A stretch of 64,000 bases of DNA from Coenobita brevimanus (taxonomy: Eukaryota; Arthropoda; Malacostraca; Decapoda; Coenobitidae). Positions 45,270 to 56,929 of the stretch are shown here, in pieces (within the stretch, counting starts at the first letter, position 1; each line of letters starts with the position of its first letter). A program made the translations under genes and the position numbers. The DNA lies in the NCBI GenBank assembly GCA_032717465.1, contig CM064670.1:11625083-11689082 (forward strand), in the 5' to 3' direction. Below the pieces are notes generated by a model. It was not told the DNA's origin and made no database searches. It worked only from the letters and a program-made list of their open reading frames with translations.

Positions 45270-45475
45270 GCCAAGTTACAAGAGCGGCCCCCGCTGGGGG
45301 GCCAAGGGGGGACGGGGCCCCCTCGGGGAGGGCCGTGGGACGTCAGCGCCCCCGGGGAGGCCGGGAGGCGGGGCGTCACCAGGAGGGAGCTGGGGGCGGC
45401 GCCCTCCAGGGGGGGAGGGATGGGGAGGCGCCACCGGCAGGGGGGTCCCGGGGGGAGGCGCCACCCATGGGGGCG
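45270..45475. repeat. GC-rich minisatellite island
   Basis: About 200 bases of nearly pure G and C, including GGGGGGAGGCGCCACC-type blocks repeated near the right end. Open frames are present on both strands but are Gly/Pro/Arg/Ala-rich and have no domain. CpG is frequent, unlike the flanks. Confidence 0.8.
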
Positions 45476-45551
45476 ACGAAATGTAAGATTTGGCCATATC
45501 TTGATACCCTGAAGGTTTCATGTTCATAGGTCAAGCCGTTCATGAGATATA

Positions 45552-45556
45552 ATGGG

Positions 45557-45616
<60 letters not shown>
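45552..45616. repeat. (CA)n microsatellite
   Basis: About 30 CA units beside the GC-rich island. Confidence 0.97.
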
Positions 45617-45619
<3 letters not shown>

Positions 45620-45941
45620 GCAGGAAAAAACATTATAGCTCCGCCTTGATAAAGGCGGCAAATGATAGTCTGATAGTATTTTATCTATCTGATCACCTAA
45701 ATTTCTATCTATTTTGCTGTTTATCTGTATATCCATTTGTTTGATTTGTCTCTACATCAATCAGTCAATCAGTCAGTGTTTCTATCCAGCCTGTCTATAT
45801 CTGTACACATATGCATTGCCTGACACCGCATCCCGTGAGCTGTAGCCTGGAGGTGTTGCTCTGTACCTACTCAGTAACGATCGTTCTTGCCACTAGCCCA
45901 CCATTCCCTTACATCGCATCGAACCTTCACTCTTCACCGAA

Positions 45942-45948
<7 letters not shown>

Positions 45949-45983
<35 letters not shown>

Positions 45984-46076
45984 ACTCCGGTAGTTATTGG
46001 AGTCACCACACATGCTCACTTAACTACTCGTAAATGGTCCTCCTACCTCCGTACTTCTCTCCCTCAACACTTTTTT

Positions 46077-46125
<49 letters not shown>
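45949..46125. repeat. Two (TC)n tracts
   Basis: TC at 45952-45980 and at 46080-46125, with pyrimidine-rich sequence between. Confidence 0.95.
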
Positions 46126-46128
<3 letters not shown>

Positions 46129-46617
46129 CCACACCCACCTAATTTTCCCTTACCCAGCAGGACAAAAGAAAAATCCACCAAAAATGAAAAAAAAGAGTAT
46201 TCGCCATTAATGCAGCCGCCGCCTTGCCCCCGGCTGAATGAAAACCTCTGAAAGGGTGTTTCTAATTAGTAAACCCTTCCATTTTGCTTCGTTGGCTCCT
46301 CTTTTAGCTTCGTGTTTGTCCTTAAATATCGTGATCTTATTTGGGTTCCCTTTTTTAAATTTCGTTAGTTTTCTTTTTTCTGTTCTCTTTCATTTTGATT
46401 CCATATTATTTTTATTTATTTATTTTTTTGTTGTCTTAATTTATTTTGCTTTCCTCATTTGCTTCGCCTCTATTCCATTCTGTTCACTTTTCTTTTGTTT
46501 CGGAATACCTTTTTTTTTCTCTCTTCTTCCTTATCTTCCTTTCTGGTGTTCTCTTCATTCTTTTTTCTTTTCTCTTGTTATACTCCCCGCTCTCGTTTTT
46601 TGCTCATCGTACTTCCT

Positions 46618-46618
<1 letters not shown>

Positions 46619-46673
<55 letters not shown>
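46619..46673. repeat. (TC)n microsatellite
   Basis: About 26 TC units ending a T-rich stretch (46240-46618) that has no gene. Confidence 0.97.
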
Positions 46674-46676
<3 letters not shown>

Positions 46677-46719
46677 TTAATTAGGTTCAGTCCTTAGTAC
46701 ATGTATAGTCACAGATGTT

Positions 46720-47025
46720 TTGCCTTACTGAGTTCCGTATTGCATTTTGTCGGTACTGTATTGACCGAATTCCACCCATAATGTATTGGCCAATTTTTTT
46801 CAAATTGTACTACACTGACAGAATTTTGTCCATATTGTACTTGCTGAATTGTTTCCATATTTGAATTTTGACCATACTGTGCTGACTTAATTTTGTCCAT
46901 ACCGGACTGAGTGAAGTTTGCCCATACTGTAATGACTGAATTTTGTCCATATTGTAATGACTGAACTTTGTCTATATTGTACATCATCGAATTCTGCTCA
47001 TACTATGTTGGCTGAGTTTTTTCCT
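46720..47025. repeat. 26-27 bp minisatellite, about 11 copies
   Basis: The unit resembles ACTGAATTTTGTCCATATTG plus TACTG or TAATG. Best copies lie at 46815-46990; the edges are diverged. The minus strand reads as a repeated YGQNSV peptide, an artefact of the array. Confidence 0.82.
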
Positions 47026-47184
47026 ATAAACAGTATCTCTGGGAGGAGACTGATATACTGTTTGCTTTTATTACTCCCTTTAAGTAACGTAATTTGTTCT
47101 TAGTGGAGGCTTCACTGACTGATAAATTGTTTGGTGAGTAAAGTGAGGCAGGAAAAAGATTGATTTAGATATACAGATAGATAG

Positions 47185-47188
<4 letters not shown>

Positions 47189-47238
<50 letters not shown>
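47189..47238. repeat. (CA)n microsatellite
   Basis: About 25 units, with CGCG at the start. Confidence 0.96.
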
Positions 47239-47241
<3 letters not shown>

Positions 47242-47668
47242 GACGAAAACACGAGAGTAAATATCTTTCGACTATTATCCGTGAGGATGCGAACTGAGCA
47301 ATATATTGATAGACAGTAAACACATTAAGTGATGTGGATAAATGGGTAATTTAGAAGAGTAGGGTAAATAGACAAATAGACCCAAAACAGATAGACAGGC
47401 AGGAAGAGAGGCATAAAGGCAGAGAGGAAAGCAGAGAATCAGACAAATGAATAAATATACTGAAAGATAAATAAGTAGACGAAAAATAAACATACACATA
47501 TATAACCATAAATGGGCAGATGGAAAAATAAATAGACAAATAGATGTACACATAGTGGCGTTATGAATATTAGGGTAGGTGTTCATATTCCTTATTGGTG
47601 CTCAGTGTTTACGAGAATATTAAAAATAGAAGGAGGGGTCCAGTATTGGTAAAGTTTGAGGGTAATAT

Positions 47669-47671
<3 letters not shown>

Positions 47672-47727
<56 letters not shown>

Positions 47728-47765
47728 ATGTAGTAATGTCAGAAGTTACAAAAGATAATAGTGCG

Positions 47766-47802
<37 letters not shown>
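47672..47802. repeat. (GA)n and (CA)n microsatellites
   Basis: GA at 47672-47726 and CA at 47768-47802. Confidence 0.96.
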
Positions 47803-47804
<2 letters not shown>

Positions 47805-47865
47805 GGTCACATAATTGTGTGCCTGGGAGGTGAGGATGCTGTCTACCTTAATGCAATTGTTCCAC

Positions 47866-47941
47866 CCTTACCCTCACCCTCACCCTCACCCTCACACAAG
47901 TACAGTTAACTAGGTCTTTTAGCTGTCATTTTGTCTTCTCC

Positions 47942-48025
<84 letters not shown>
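47866..48025. repeat. (CCCTCA)n and (TC)n(AC)n
   Basis: Five CCCTCA-type units at 47866-47893, then TC at 47946-47981 and AC at 47982-48024. Confidence 0.93.
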
Positions 48026-48028
<3 letters not shown>

Positions 48029-48624
48029 GGGTACTTGATTAGTTCCACTTTTAAGAACTACAGATACTAAGAACGAGTGAGGGAAAAGAATTTATACTCT
48101 TGAAATGGATAAGACTTAAAGATAAATTGCCCGAACAGTTAATGAATTCAAAGTTGACCAATGTGGCAATAGTGTTGTTGCCAGTAGCTCTTCACCTCCC
48201 CACTGGTAATTGCGTCAAGTGAGAGGTTATCCAGTAAGTCTGGCTTAATTATCACTTGTATTTCCTCCCTAACAGTATTATGGCGCAATGGAATTACGTC
48301 CTACAGTATGTTGTCAGGAGTTCCAGGAGTATTTAATAAAGAAAACATAAAGTTAGGTAACCATTTGCTTGTTCTTGACATTAAATGACAAGATACGAGT
48401 AATTATGGCACCCTTGGCACAAATTCACCAGAAACAAGGTATTGGAAGTTATTAGGTGAGCTGATATGCACCACATGCTACGAGTTTTAATAAAAATGAA
48501 TTACGAGTATGTAAAATACCATAATCATCAAGTTGTTCAACATTTATGATTGCATAATCACACACTTCATTCATATTACACATTTCTAACTTTCCTATTA
48601 AATTTTCATCGATATTTTCTTGTG

Positions 48625-48674
<50 letters not shown>

Positions 48675-49545
48675 TAGTGTTTTGATGTTGCAGCCAAACA
48701 AAGGTCAACGTCACCGGTCATGGTCAAAGTTCACGCGCGCTCTCGCAATGCCGCTGAGCACTTACGACATAGTTGAGAGTGTGTTCAAGTGCCAGGCGTC
48801 TTCCGTAGCCTGTGAAGTACCGGTAATTGTCTGGCGAAATTAAGAATAAAATCCTCATCAGTGTAAGTCGTCTTCAGTCGATTAAATGAGATAGACTGTA
48901 AGTAAAATCTGGAAGGGCAAGTTTTTTATTTCTTTTAATCAACATCCGGAGATCAGTCAAGTGTTTGAAGCTTTTAAAGAGATTTCCTGCGCAGACGGAA
49001 GCATTATACTAATTCAAAAAAAAAAAGACAAACATTACGGTCATCTTGTGTCATAATCCTTATGAAATTATAGTCACACTAACCAATTTCCGAATCGGGA
49101 CACAATCATTTGGATTTGCTGAGGAGGCAAACCAGAGGAGAAAATCTCCTAAGTATAATCTCACCTCATCTGTGCCGTATGAGTCATGGGACTACATGCA
49201 GCATAAGTGCTGGGCGATAGGGTCGACACTTCCCTACGTCAATACAATGGGGGGGAAGGGTGCTGGCTCCTCGCTCCCATTCCCTTTCTCATAGTCCAGT
49301 GACGTTGCTGGAATAACCTAGTAGTTTTATATTATTATTCTTTGTAGCCATTTATGACTCGCAAAAATGAGAACATTGTATTTTAAAAACATTTTATGAC
49401 TTGCAGGAACACTTGAAGAATACTTTTTCTTTTTCTGACGCCAAATATGATGCTCATTCCGAACTGTCTCTTTCTTCCTCCTTCACTTACTCACTGAGTT
49501 ACTGAACTTTCTTGAAGAATGGGGTCCAGCCCTTAGGGAAGGTGT
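48026..49545. other. Gene-free interval with one (GT)n tract
   Basis: (GT)n lies at 48628-48673. 48690-48840 is CpG-richer and partly open on the plus strand, followed by AATAAA at 48846, but I see no domain or splice context that would support an exon. 49050-49290 has an 82-codon frame of no recognised family. Confidence 0.4.
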
Positions 49546-49549
49546 GTTA

Positions 49550-50265
49550 GGAAAATGGAAATTTGCACAATGATAAGTCTTCCCCCGGGCCAAGTTTCAG
49601 CTGGGGTGGAACCCTCGAGGGCCGCCCCTGCAGGTTACACCCAAAACCGTTAGGAACATTTTTTTCAGACTCGGGGAAAAGAATTTTTACACAATGGTTG
49701 AGCTTCACTCGCGCCAGGCTATAAGCATGGTGGGACCCCTTTGGGCGGCCCCCACGAGGTAAGGGATGCCCCCCAGTGATCTCGACCAAAATCCTTAAGC
49801 ATCGCCAGTGTTCTGAACCGAAGTACATGGAATTTTGTATATTGATAGATGTTCATCCCGGCTACGTTAAGGGAAAGGTGGAACCACTGAGAGTGGCTCC
49901 TCACGGGAGAGGGGGCGACCCCCGGGAGTCCCTGGCAAAGCAACTTATGCATGACCATAGTTTTAAACCTACGAGCACGAAACGTTACATATAAATAGGT
50001 ATTTACCCCGGCCACGTTTAAGACAGGTTATAACCCTCGATGACCAACTACCACAGGCGAAAGGGATTGTCCTTCAGGAGAGACAATACCATACATTTTA
50101 CCTAAGAGTAATGACATCTTTATTAAGGCCATGTTTTAGGCAGGGTGAGATCCCCAAAAGCCACCATTCACGGGGGGACGGGGAGGGAACCCCCTGGGAT
50201 CCTGGCCAAAGCTTTCATGCAAATTCATAAATTTTAACAAAGAAACACAAAATTTTGCCCTTCCT
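49550..50265. repeat. Satellite-like tandem array, about 147-bp unit, about 5 copies
   Basis: Units begin near 49575, 49706, 49853, 50003 and 50120. Each passes through GGCCA.GTTT, a GGTGGAACCC word, a GC-rich hinge with GGAGTCCCTGGC or similar, then CATAGTTTTAAACCTA and AATTTTGTATATTGATAGAT. The fourth copy is shortened. Divergence between units is moderate. Confidence 0.78.
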
Positions 50266-50349
50266 GTCTCCAGACGATTTTACTCATCTTATGGGACTTT
50301 TATTTTATCTTGAAGGTGACAGTGAAAGCTAAATTTAACCCACCAGAGT

Positions 50350-50577
50350 CACGACTCTGAGGTTGTCATTATCGTACGCTAGCAGCCTACCAGTCAACAG
50401 TGCTTCCGATTTCGTGTATAATATGATACACGTGTGATTCGTGTATAATATGTTCGCCTATAATAATATTCGTGTATATTATATTCACGTATGATTCGTG
50501 TCTAATATGATACGAAATCGGACGCATTGTTGACAGGTAGGTTGACAGAGTACGATAATGTCAACCTCAGAGTCGTG
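50350..50577. mobile_element. Foldback element (228 bp) with 66-bp arms
   Basis: The arms 50350-50415 and 50512-50577 are the same length with 8 mismatches. They start CACGACTCTGAGGTTG. The 96-base spacer is made of TTCGTGTATAATATG-like words, which adds further pairing. There is no coding region and no certain target duplication. This could be a foldback MITE of an unnamed family. Confidence 0.8.
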
Positions 50578-51039
50578 CGCCGTGATTATAGTTGAAAATT
50601 CAAAACTGAAATTACGGTAATCGTGTGGAAGCAGCAAGACGGAAATAAAGTGTGGGTCATTGAACTATAGATTTTATGTATTATTTACGGATATTAAAAC
50701 CTGCGAATTGGAGAAGCTGGAGGAAGCAGGGGAAGTTGGAGGAGGAGGAGGAGAAAGGGCAAAGAAGAGTGCTGGTAATGAGGTTGTGTTGTATGCCATA
50801 TTTCCCTAACCCACTTACCACGATGGACATTTCTAGAGTTTTATTCCTGCTGCCATGAGACCATTTTATTCAGAGATGGAAGTCAATTTACAAGAAATAG
50901 AATGAGGAAATATCAATGTGTCACATGCAGAAACTACACTAGCAAGGAGGTGTGAGGGAGGCTTCTAAGTTCCCCAGAAAATGGAACTGAGATTCTTGGA
51001 GACCTGAGATTTTTTTTCTTTGTCCTTTTTTGTGAGGGT

Positions 51040-51593
51040 TGAAAAGCCTTGGGTTGTTAATTAAGAGGGACTCCCACTTGTTTCTTCCCCTCCCCCCTGA
51101 CCCTAATCTCCTTCTTCCTTGTTTTCTTATTTTCTCTCTCCTCTTTTGTCCTCGCTCACTCCTACCTCTATTACATTCTTTTTATAGCCCCTTCCACTCT
51201 TTGTTTCCTTTGCCCAGTTTTTCTATCTTTGTTTCTTTCTTTTTCACTCACTCACACCTGCCTCTTTCAGTTTCTTCTCCCCTTCCCTCCTCTCTCTGTT
51301 TTTCTCCCAGTTCTCTCTTTTCTTATTCCACTCCTCTTCTCTTTCCTCACCTCTACCCCCCCCTCTCTCTCTCTGATACTTCACTCCTTTTACTTCATTC
51401 CATCTCTGTATGTCTCTCTTTTTTCCGTCTTCCTCATCTCCGATCTCTTCTTATCTCATTCATTTCTTTCCGTTTTTCACATTTCATTTTCTATTCCCAT
51501 CCACAATCTCCTTCTTTCCTTCCTTTCTTTTTTTCTTCATTATTTTTTTCTTTCATCATTTTCGTCACAAAATTCTACCTCGGTTAATTTCTT

Positions 51594-51651
<58 letters not shown>

Positions 51652-51810
51652 CATCACTCATCATTCTCTCAATATCTTCCTCTTCTTTTTATCCTCCTCA
51701 TTCCTCTCCACCTTCACCTTCTCTTCCTGCCTCTCCTGCTCCTGCTCCTGCTCCTCTTCCTCCTCCTCCTCCTCCTCATCCTCATCCTCATCCTCATCCT
51801 CATCCACGTG
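51040..51810. repeat. Polypyrimidine tract with (TC)n and (TCC)n
   Basis: C and T dominate from 51050 to 51810. (TC)n lies at 51597-51649, and TCC or CTCATC triplets at 51735-51805. The Phe/Ser/Leu frames are artefacts. Poly(A) follows at 51832-51848. Confidence 0.88.
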
Positions 51811-51924
51811 TTTATTTACTCTTGTGGACTACAAAAAAAAAAAAAAAGGAAAAAAAAGAAAGCATTCCACAATTTTTCGCCCAACTTTCAAAAACTTTTC
51901 TTAGTCCTTCTTACATGAGTACGA

Positions 51925-52440
51925 CCTTACGTGGTAGGTGTGGTATTTGTGGTAGGTGTGGTAGATGTCGTATGTGTTAGGTAGGTGTAGTAGTTAGGGT
52001 AGGTATGTTATTTATGGTAGGTGAGGTAGTTGTAGTAGATGTGTAGATGTGGTAGGTGTGATAGTTGTATGTGTGATAGTTTTGTTACGTGAGGTAGTTC
52101 TAGTTGTGGTAGGTGTGGTAGTCATGGTAGTTGTATTAATTGTGGTTGGTGTGGTAGTTGTCATATGTGTTAGGTAGGTGATGTGTGTTGTGGTAGGTGT
52201 GGCAGTTGTCATATGTGTTAGGTAGGTGTGGTAGTTGCGGTAGATGTAATGTGTGTTGTGGTAGGTGTGGTAGTTGCGGTTAGTGAGATTGTTGTTGTAG
52301 ATAAGGTAGATTTGTAGGTGAGGTAGTTCTGGTGGGTGTAGTACTTGTGGTATGTGTGGTAGTTGTGGTATATGTGTTAGATGTGACAAGTTGGTATGAT
52401 ACGTGTAGAACTTGTGGTGGATGTGGCAAAAGTTAGTGAG
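51925..52440. repeat. GTGGTAGGT-type minisatellite
   Basis: Irregular GTAGGTGTGGTAGTTGTGG words with TAGGTAGGTG inserts. It grades into the more regular array that follows. Confidence 0.85.
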
Positions 52441-53220
52441 GGTGGCATGGTAGAGTTAGGTGTGTATTGGTGTGGTTGTGGTTGAGGTTAGTGTGGTAGA
52501 GGTTAATGTGGCTAGGGTTGGTGTGGCAGGGGTTGGTGTTGTAGGGCTTGGTGTGGTAGAGGTTAGTGTGGTAGGCGCTGGTACGGTAGGAGATGGTGTG
52601 GTAGGGATTGGTGTGGTAGGGGATGGTGTGGTATGGGTTGGTGTGGTAAAGGTTGGTGTGGTAAGGGTTGGTGTGGTAGGGGTTGGTGTGGTAGGGGTTG
52701 GTGTGGTAGCGGTTGGTGTGGCAGTGGGTAGAGGTTGGTGTGGTATGGGCTGGTGTGGTAGCAGTTGGTGTGGTAGAGGGTAGAGGTTGGTGTGGTAGGG
52801 GTAGGAGTTGGTGTGGTAGAGGTTGGTGTGGTAGGGGTTGGTGTTGTAGGGGTTGGTGTGGTAGAGGTTGGTGTTGTAGGGGTTGGTGTGGTAGAGGTTG
52901 GTGTGGTAGCGGTTGGTGTTGTAGGGGTTGGTGTGGTAGAGGGTAGAGTTGATGTGGCAAAGGTCGATGTGGTAGAGGGTTGGTGTGGTAGGGGATGGTG
53001 TGGTATGAGGGTAGAGGTTGGTGTGATATGGGTTGGTGTGGTAGGGGTTGGTGTGGTAGAGGGTAGAGTTGGTGTGGTTGAGGTTAGCGTGGCAAAGGTC
53101 GATGTGGTAGAGGGTTGCTGTGCTAGGGGATGGGGTGGTTGGATCTGGTGTGATAGAAGTTGGTGTGGTAGGGGTTGGTGTGGTAGTGGTTGGTGTGGTA
53201 GAATAAGGATTTGTGTGATA
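52441..53220. repeat. 15-bp minisatellite GGTTGGTGTGGTAGG
   Basis: The unit is 15 bases and is repeated, with small variants, for about 780 bases. Because the unit is a multiple of three, several frames stay open on both strands and give Asn-Pro-Tyr-His, Thr-Pro or Cys-Gly-Arg repeats. None is a credible gene. Confidence 0.93.
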
Positions 53221-53259
53221 GGTAGGGTTGCTGATGTACCTGGAGTGACACAGGAAGGT

Positions 53260-53860
53260 GTTAGGCAAGGAAGGGTGATGAAGAAAGGGGTGAGAGGCAG
53301 GATTAAGGGAGACAGGGTGGGGTAAGGAATGGTGGGGTGAAGAACGGTTGGGTGAGGCAGGGTGGAATAAGGCATACTGTAGGTAGGTGAGGTACGGTGT
53401 GAGGAAGTGTGGGGTGAGAAAAAGTGAAGTGAGGCAGGATGGGGTGAGGCAGGGGTGGAGAACAAAGTGTTAGAATCAGATCATTAAAGTGGAGGAGTTG
53501 CCTTGGCCTCCACCCCTCCTTGCCTCACTTACTGCCTCATTTATCACTGCATAACTCTTCTCTACCTCAACCACCCGTGTCTTACCCATTCCTGCTTCAC
53601 TAACACCTGCCTCATCCCCTCCTCCTCTTTCCCTTTTCATCCCTCTGTCAACATGTACTTTATTTATTGCGACCTCACCCGTCCCTGTCTCACCCCTTTC
53701 CTCATCCACCCCTGCCTTACTTACCCCTGGCTTACTCACCTCTGCCTCATCCACCCATGTTTCAATGGTCCTTGTTCTATCCATTCTTGCCTCACTTATC
53801 GCTGCCTGCCTCAACAAACTTGCCTCACCGACCCTTACGTACAGTATCTTACCCACTCCC
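53260..53860. repeat. GGTGAGGCAGG/CCTGCCTCACC degenerate repeat with strand switch
   Basis: To about 53460 the plus strand carries GGGGTGAGGCAGG words. From about 53500 it carries the complement, CTGCCTCACCCC. This gives a large, loose inverted arrangement around 53470-53500. Confidence 0.6.
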
Positions 53861-53864
53861 TCAA

Positions 53865-54420
53865 TAACCCCTGCCTCAACAAACCTGCCTCATCTACAGC
53901 TTCCTCAGTAACCCCTGCCTCAACCATTTTGCCTCACCCACCCTTGCCTTACCCATCCCATCCTCAATAACCCCTGCCTCAACCATTTTGCCTCACCCAC
54001 CCTTGCCTTACCCATCCCATCCGCAGTAACCCCTGCCTCAACCAATCTGCCTCACCCACCCTTGCCTTACCCATTCCATCTTTCGTAACCCCTGTCTCAA
54101 CAAATCTACCTCACCCACTTTTGCCATACCCAACACTTCCTAAGTAACCCCTGCTTCAACCATTCTGCCTCACCCACTTTTGTCTTACCCAACAGTTCCT
54201 CAATAACCCCTGCCTTAACCAACCTGCCTCACCCATCCTTGCCTTACTCAATGACCCCTGCCTCAACCAACCTGCCTCAACCTTACCCAACCCTTCCTCA
54301 ATAACCCTTGCCTTAACTAACCTGCCTAACTCAACCTTTGCCTTATCCATTCAATCATTTGTAACCCCTTCCTCACCCACCCTATAGGGTACCTTACCCA
54401 CCCCTGCCTCACACATCACT
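53865..54420. repeat. 59-bp minisatellite, about 9 copies
   Basis: Units start TAACCCCTGCCTCAACCA and end CCTTACCCATCCCATC plus about six bases. Neighbouring units 2 to 4 are almost identical; the rest drift and some are shortened. Confidence 0.88.
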
Positions 54421-54429
54421 GCCTGCCAA

Positions 54430-54765
54430 TTGGCCACTAGCGAGTTTGGGGCTGAAAGGAAGTTGAAATATTGACACTGATTATTTTCGTAGTATCAGCA
54501 TAAATCGCGTTTAAAGCAGATAAATAGCATATGAAAAAAGCTTTTATGTAATGTCAAGTACTGGCTGAAGAATGTTTTGCTTCGATTTAGATATTAATTA
54601 GGAAAATAATATGCAATTTCTCAACCACTGTGAAAAGATGGGCGGCTCGAAATCGTATATATTTATTTAGGGCAAAATAGAAGCACAGCATTGTTCAGCA
54701 AGTACTTGATATAATGCCAATGCTTTTTTCACATGAGATTTTCTGTTTTAAACTCAATTAATGAT
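54430..54765. other. AT-rich gene-free interval
   Basis: No recognisable gene or element between the 59-bp array and the SINE. Confidence 0.5.
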
Positions 54766-54769
54766 CAAT

Positions 54770-54985
54770 TCATCCATCCATCATCCAATTCTATGTTGCC
54801 CCATGAGGAGCGTAGAAGCCCGGGGCTAAGCAATTCGGTCCTGACATTTAAGATGAGAGTGACCAGCCTCACTCATCCCTGAGTGGCATTACATAAGCAA
54901 TAATCCCAACCATCCCTTGGATATAAACCTTCAATCCGATTGGAGCCCTGTAATTACCCACTAAACCACCAGGCGCCATAATTTG
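54770..54985 (-). mobile_element. tRNA-derived SINE, family 2
   Basis: On the minus strand the head reads GGCGCCTGGTGGTTTAGTGG, with an A-box-like segment. About 45 bases on is GGTTTATATCC, a degenerate B-box. A body follows with GGGATGAGTGAGGCTGG and CTTAGCCCCGGGCTTC. The 3' end has a GGATGATGGATGG tail (54775-54790 on plus). It differs from SINE family 1. Confidence 0.62.
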
Positions 54986-55060
54986 GTTATATGGTTACCA
55001 CCCAGCGTAGTAAATGGTTTCCTGGTGTACAGAAAACCATTAGGCTTGTCACTCAGTGTA

Positions 55061-55245
55061 GAGTCACCCACAGGCAGAAGGAAAAGGAAAGAATGAAGGA
55101 AAGAAAGACAAAAATGGGAGTGTAAAGTCACCCGTAGGCAGAAGGACGAGGAAAGAATGAAGGAAAGAAAGACAAAAATGGGAGTGTAAAGTCACCCGTA
55201 GGCAGAAGGACGAGAAAAGAATGAAGTAAAGAATGGCAGAAGAGG
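55061..55245. repeat. 64-bp tandem repeat, about 2.9 copies
   Basis: Unit starts at 55061, 55125 and 55189. Each begins with GTCACCCGTAGGCAGAAGG or a close variant. Units 1 and 2 differ by only a few bases; the third decays after about 50 bases. Confidence 0.9.
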
Positions 55246-55773
55246 AAGGAAGGAATGGAGAGAGGAGAGGAAAGAGCAGACAACCGAGAGCAGTATTTCA
55301 TCGAGTGAGTGGATGGTGAGCGCCCCCACCTACCACACAATCATACTATGAAAATCATTTATGTCGTTATTTTTTACTTCCTTGTAACCCAGTGTCCGCA
55401 AGTGGCCAATTACTCCAGTCACTAATTCATTGTTTTCATTACTTTTTAATATTGTTTCTGGGTGTTACCCACCCTGTTTATAATAATAATAGTTTTGGGA
55501 TAATGATAATGATGATGACGACGACGATGATGATGATGGTCACTTGCATAAGAGAGACAGAGGATCTTAAGCACTTATTTTTCAATGCTAATGTTTTGTT
55601 ATAAATATCACTTCCACGGCGCGATTGTTCTAACCTGACTGAGATCCCTAAACCCCTCTAAGCTCAGTTGATGGCCAAGTGCAGCCAAATTGTAGGATCG
55701 ATTTGACTTACAAAAAAAATTCATTCGCGTAAATTCTAACGCAGGGTCAGCGAATTTCATGTAACCACAGTTA

Positions 55774-56036
55774 AGTATTCAAGTAGTGGAGTTACTCAGT
55801 ATTCATGTAGAGGAGATACTAAGTATTCAGGTTGTGGAGTTACTCAGTATTCAAGTAGTGGAGTTACTCAGTATTCAAGTAGCGGTGTTACTCAGTATCC
55901 AAGTAGAGGAGTTACTCAGTATTCAAGTAGAGGAGATACTAAGTATTCAGGTTGTGGAGTTACTCAGTATTCAAGTAGTGGAGTTACTCAGTATTCAAGT
56001 TGTGGAGTTACTCAATATTCAAGTTTTGGAGTTAGT
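55774..56036. repeat. 24-bp minisatellite, 11 copies, with a five-unit higher-order pattern
   Basis: The unit is GTATTCAAGTAGTGGAGTTA plus CTCA. A pair of variant units (GTAGAGGAGATACTAAGTAT then CAGGTTGTGG) appears twice, five units apart. The 24-base period keeps one plus frame open (repeated SIQVVELL), which should not be taken for a protein. Confidence 0.93.
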
Positions 56037-56126
56037 TCCGTCAAGGGAAAGCAGTCTGACACGTTCAATGTTTAGGATACAATTTTCAGCTTGTCACTCA
56101 GTCAAGGTTCGATCAATATATTCTAC

Positions 56127-56352
56127 TATACCCATTTCACCGTAATTTGGCCCAGATTTTCGTCCTATTGCAGTTTATTCGATGAAGCTTAAGGACAAGA
56201 ATGTGAAAATTTTATAGCTCTGTTTCCTTTCCATAGAACTTCTTGGTGACTAACATAATATTCTAGTATTTCTATTTTGTTACAATTCCACGTTCAACAT
56301 GTACAGTAGAGATGGCAATTTTTGTCCAAGTTAGAGTAAAAAAAAAAAAAAC
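56127..56352 (-). mobile_element. MITE family M1, copy 10
   Basis: The left end is TATACCCATTTCACCGTAAT and the right end GTCCAAGTTAGAGTAAAA. The core CTTGGTGACTAACA is reversed. An A run at 56338-56352 blurs the right edge. Confidence 0.8.
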
Positions 56353-56610
56353 AGTAACAGAACCGCACCATCAATGTCAATCTCACACGGTCAGTATTAA
56401 GGTCAATATATGAGGAAATACTGATACCAAACCATTTGCCGTCATTTGACAGTACAGGATAAATGTGAAAAATGGCAGGGTGGCCAGAACTTCGCTCTCC
56501 TCTTTCCTCTATGGATTTATCTTTCCCCCATTAAAGATTTATCCACTGCGTCTTGTTCCACTTCCGGCCTGACCCTCCACCCACCTCTACGGCTTGTCTT
56601 GCTTTCTATC

Positions 56611-56795
56611 TATACTCTGTTCACTCTAACTTGGTTACTGAGCTGTAACGAGAGAATGACGCTCCAAAATGGTTCTAGCCATGAGGATGTGCTATGGAAA
56701 GGATCTTGAGCCGTTGTATTGCCTTATTCTGCCATTCACCCACGGGACTTAAGCATCAGAAGGTGAAAATCTCCGGCTGGTTAAAATGAATGCAC
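56611..56795 (+). mobile_element. MITE family M1, copy 11
   Basis: It begins TATACTCTGTTCACTCTAAC. The core is diverged (CTAGCCATGAGGATG). The right end (CCGGCTGGTTAAAATGAA) is shortened relative to other copies. Confidence 0.72.
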
Positions 56796-56929
56796 CACAG
56801 ACTGGAGTTTTCCTGGGGCTCGAACTCCTGTTCACTTTTGAAAGGGAAACTACTTCATATTCTTAGCGAAAATTTTTGTGTATTCAGTTCGGGTTTAGCT
56901 TTCCTGGTCCTTCGCTGCCTTACACTAAC

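Noticed and set aside
48690..48850. A terminal host exon with an AATAAA signal
   Set aside because: CpG content is raised and AATAAA follows, but no splice site, domain or neighbouring exon supports it.
52456..53465. Minus-strand open frames of 270 and 300 codons rich in Thr-Pro and Asn-Pro-Tyr-His
   Set aside because: They are produced by a 15-bp minisatellite whose unit is a multiple of three. All frames are open, no domain is visible, and the opposite strand is open as well.
55786..56145. 119-codon frame with repeated SIQVVELL, resembling a coiled-coil protein
   Set aside because: It is a translation of the 24-bp minisatellite. There is no start context, and the frame ends soon after the array.
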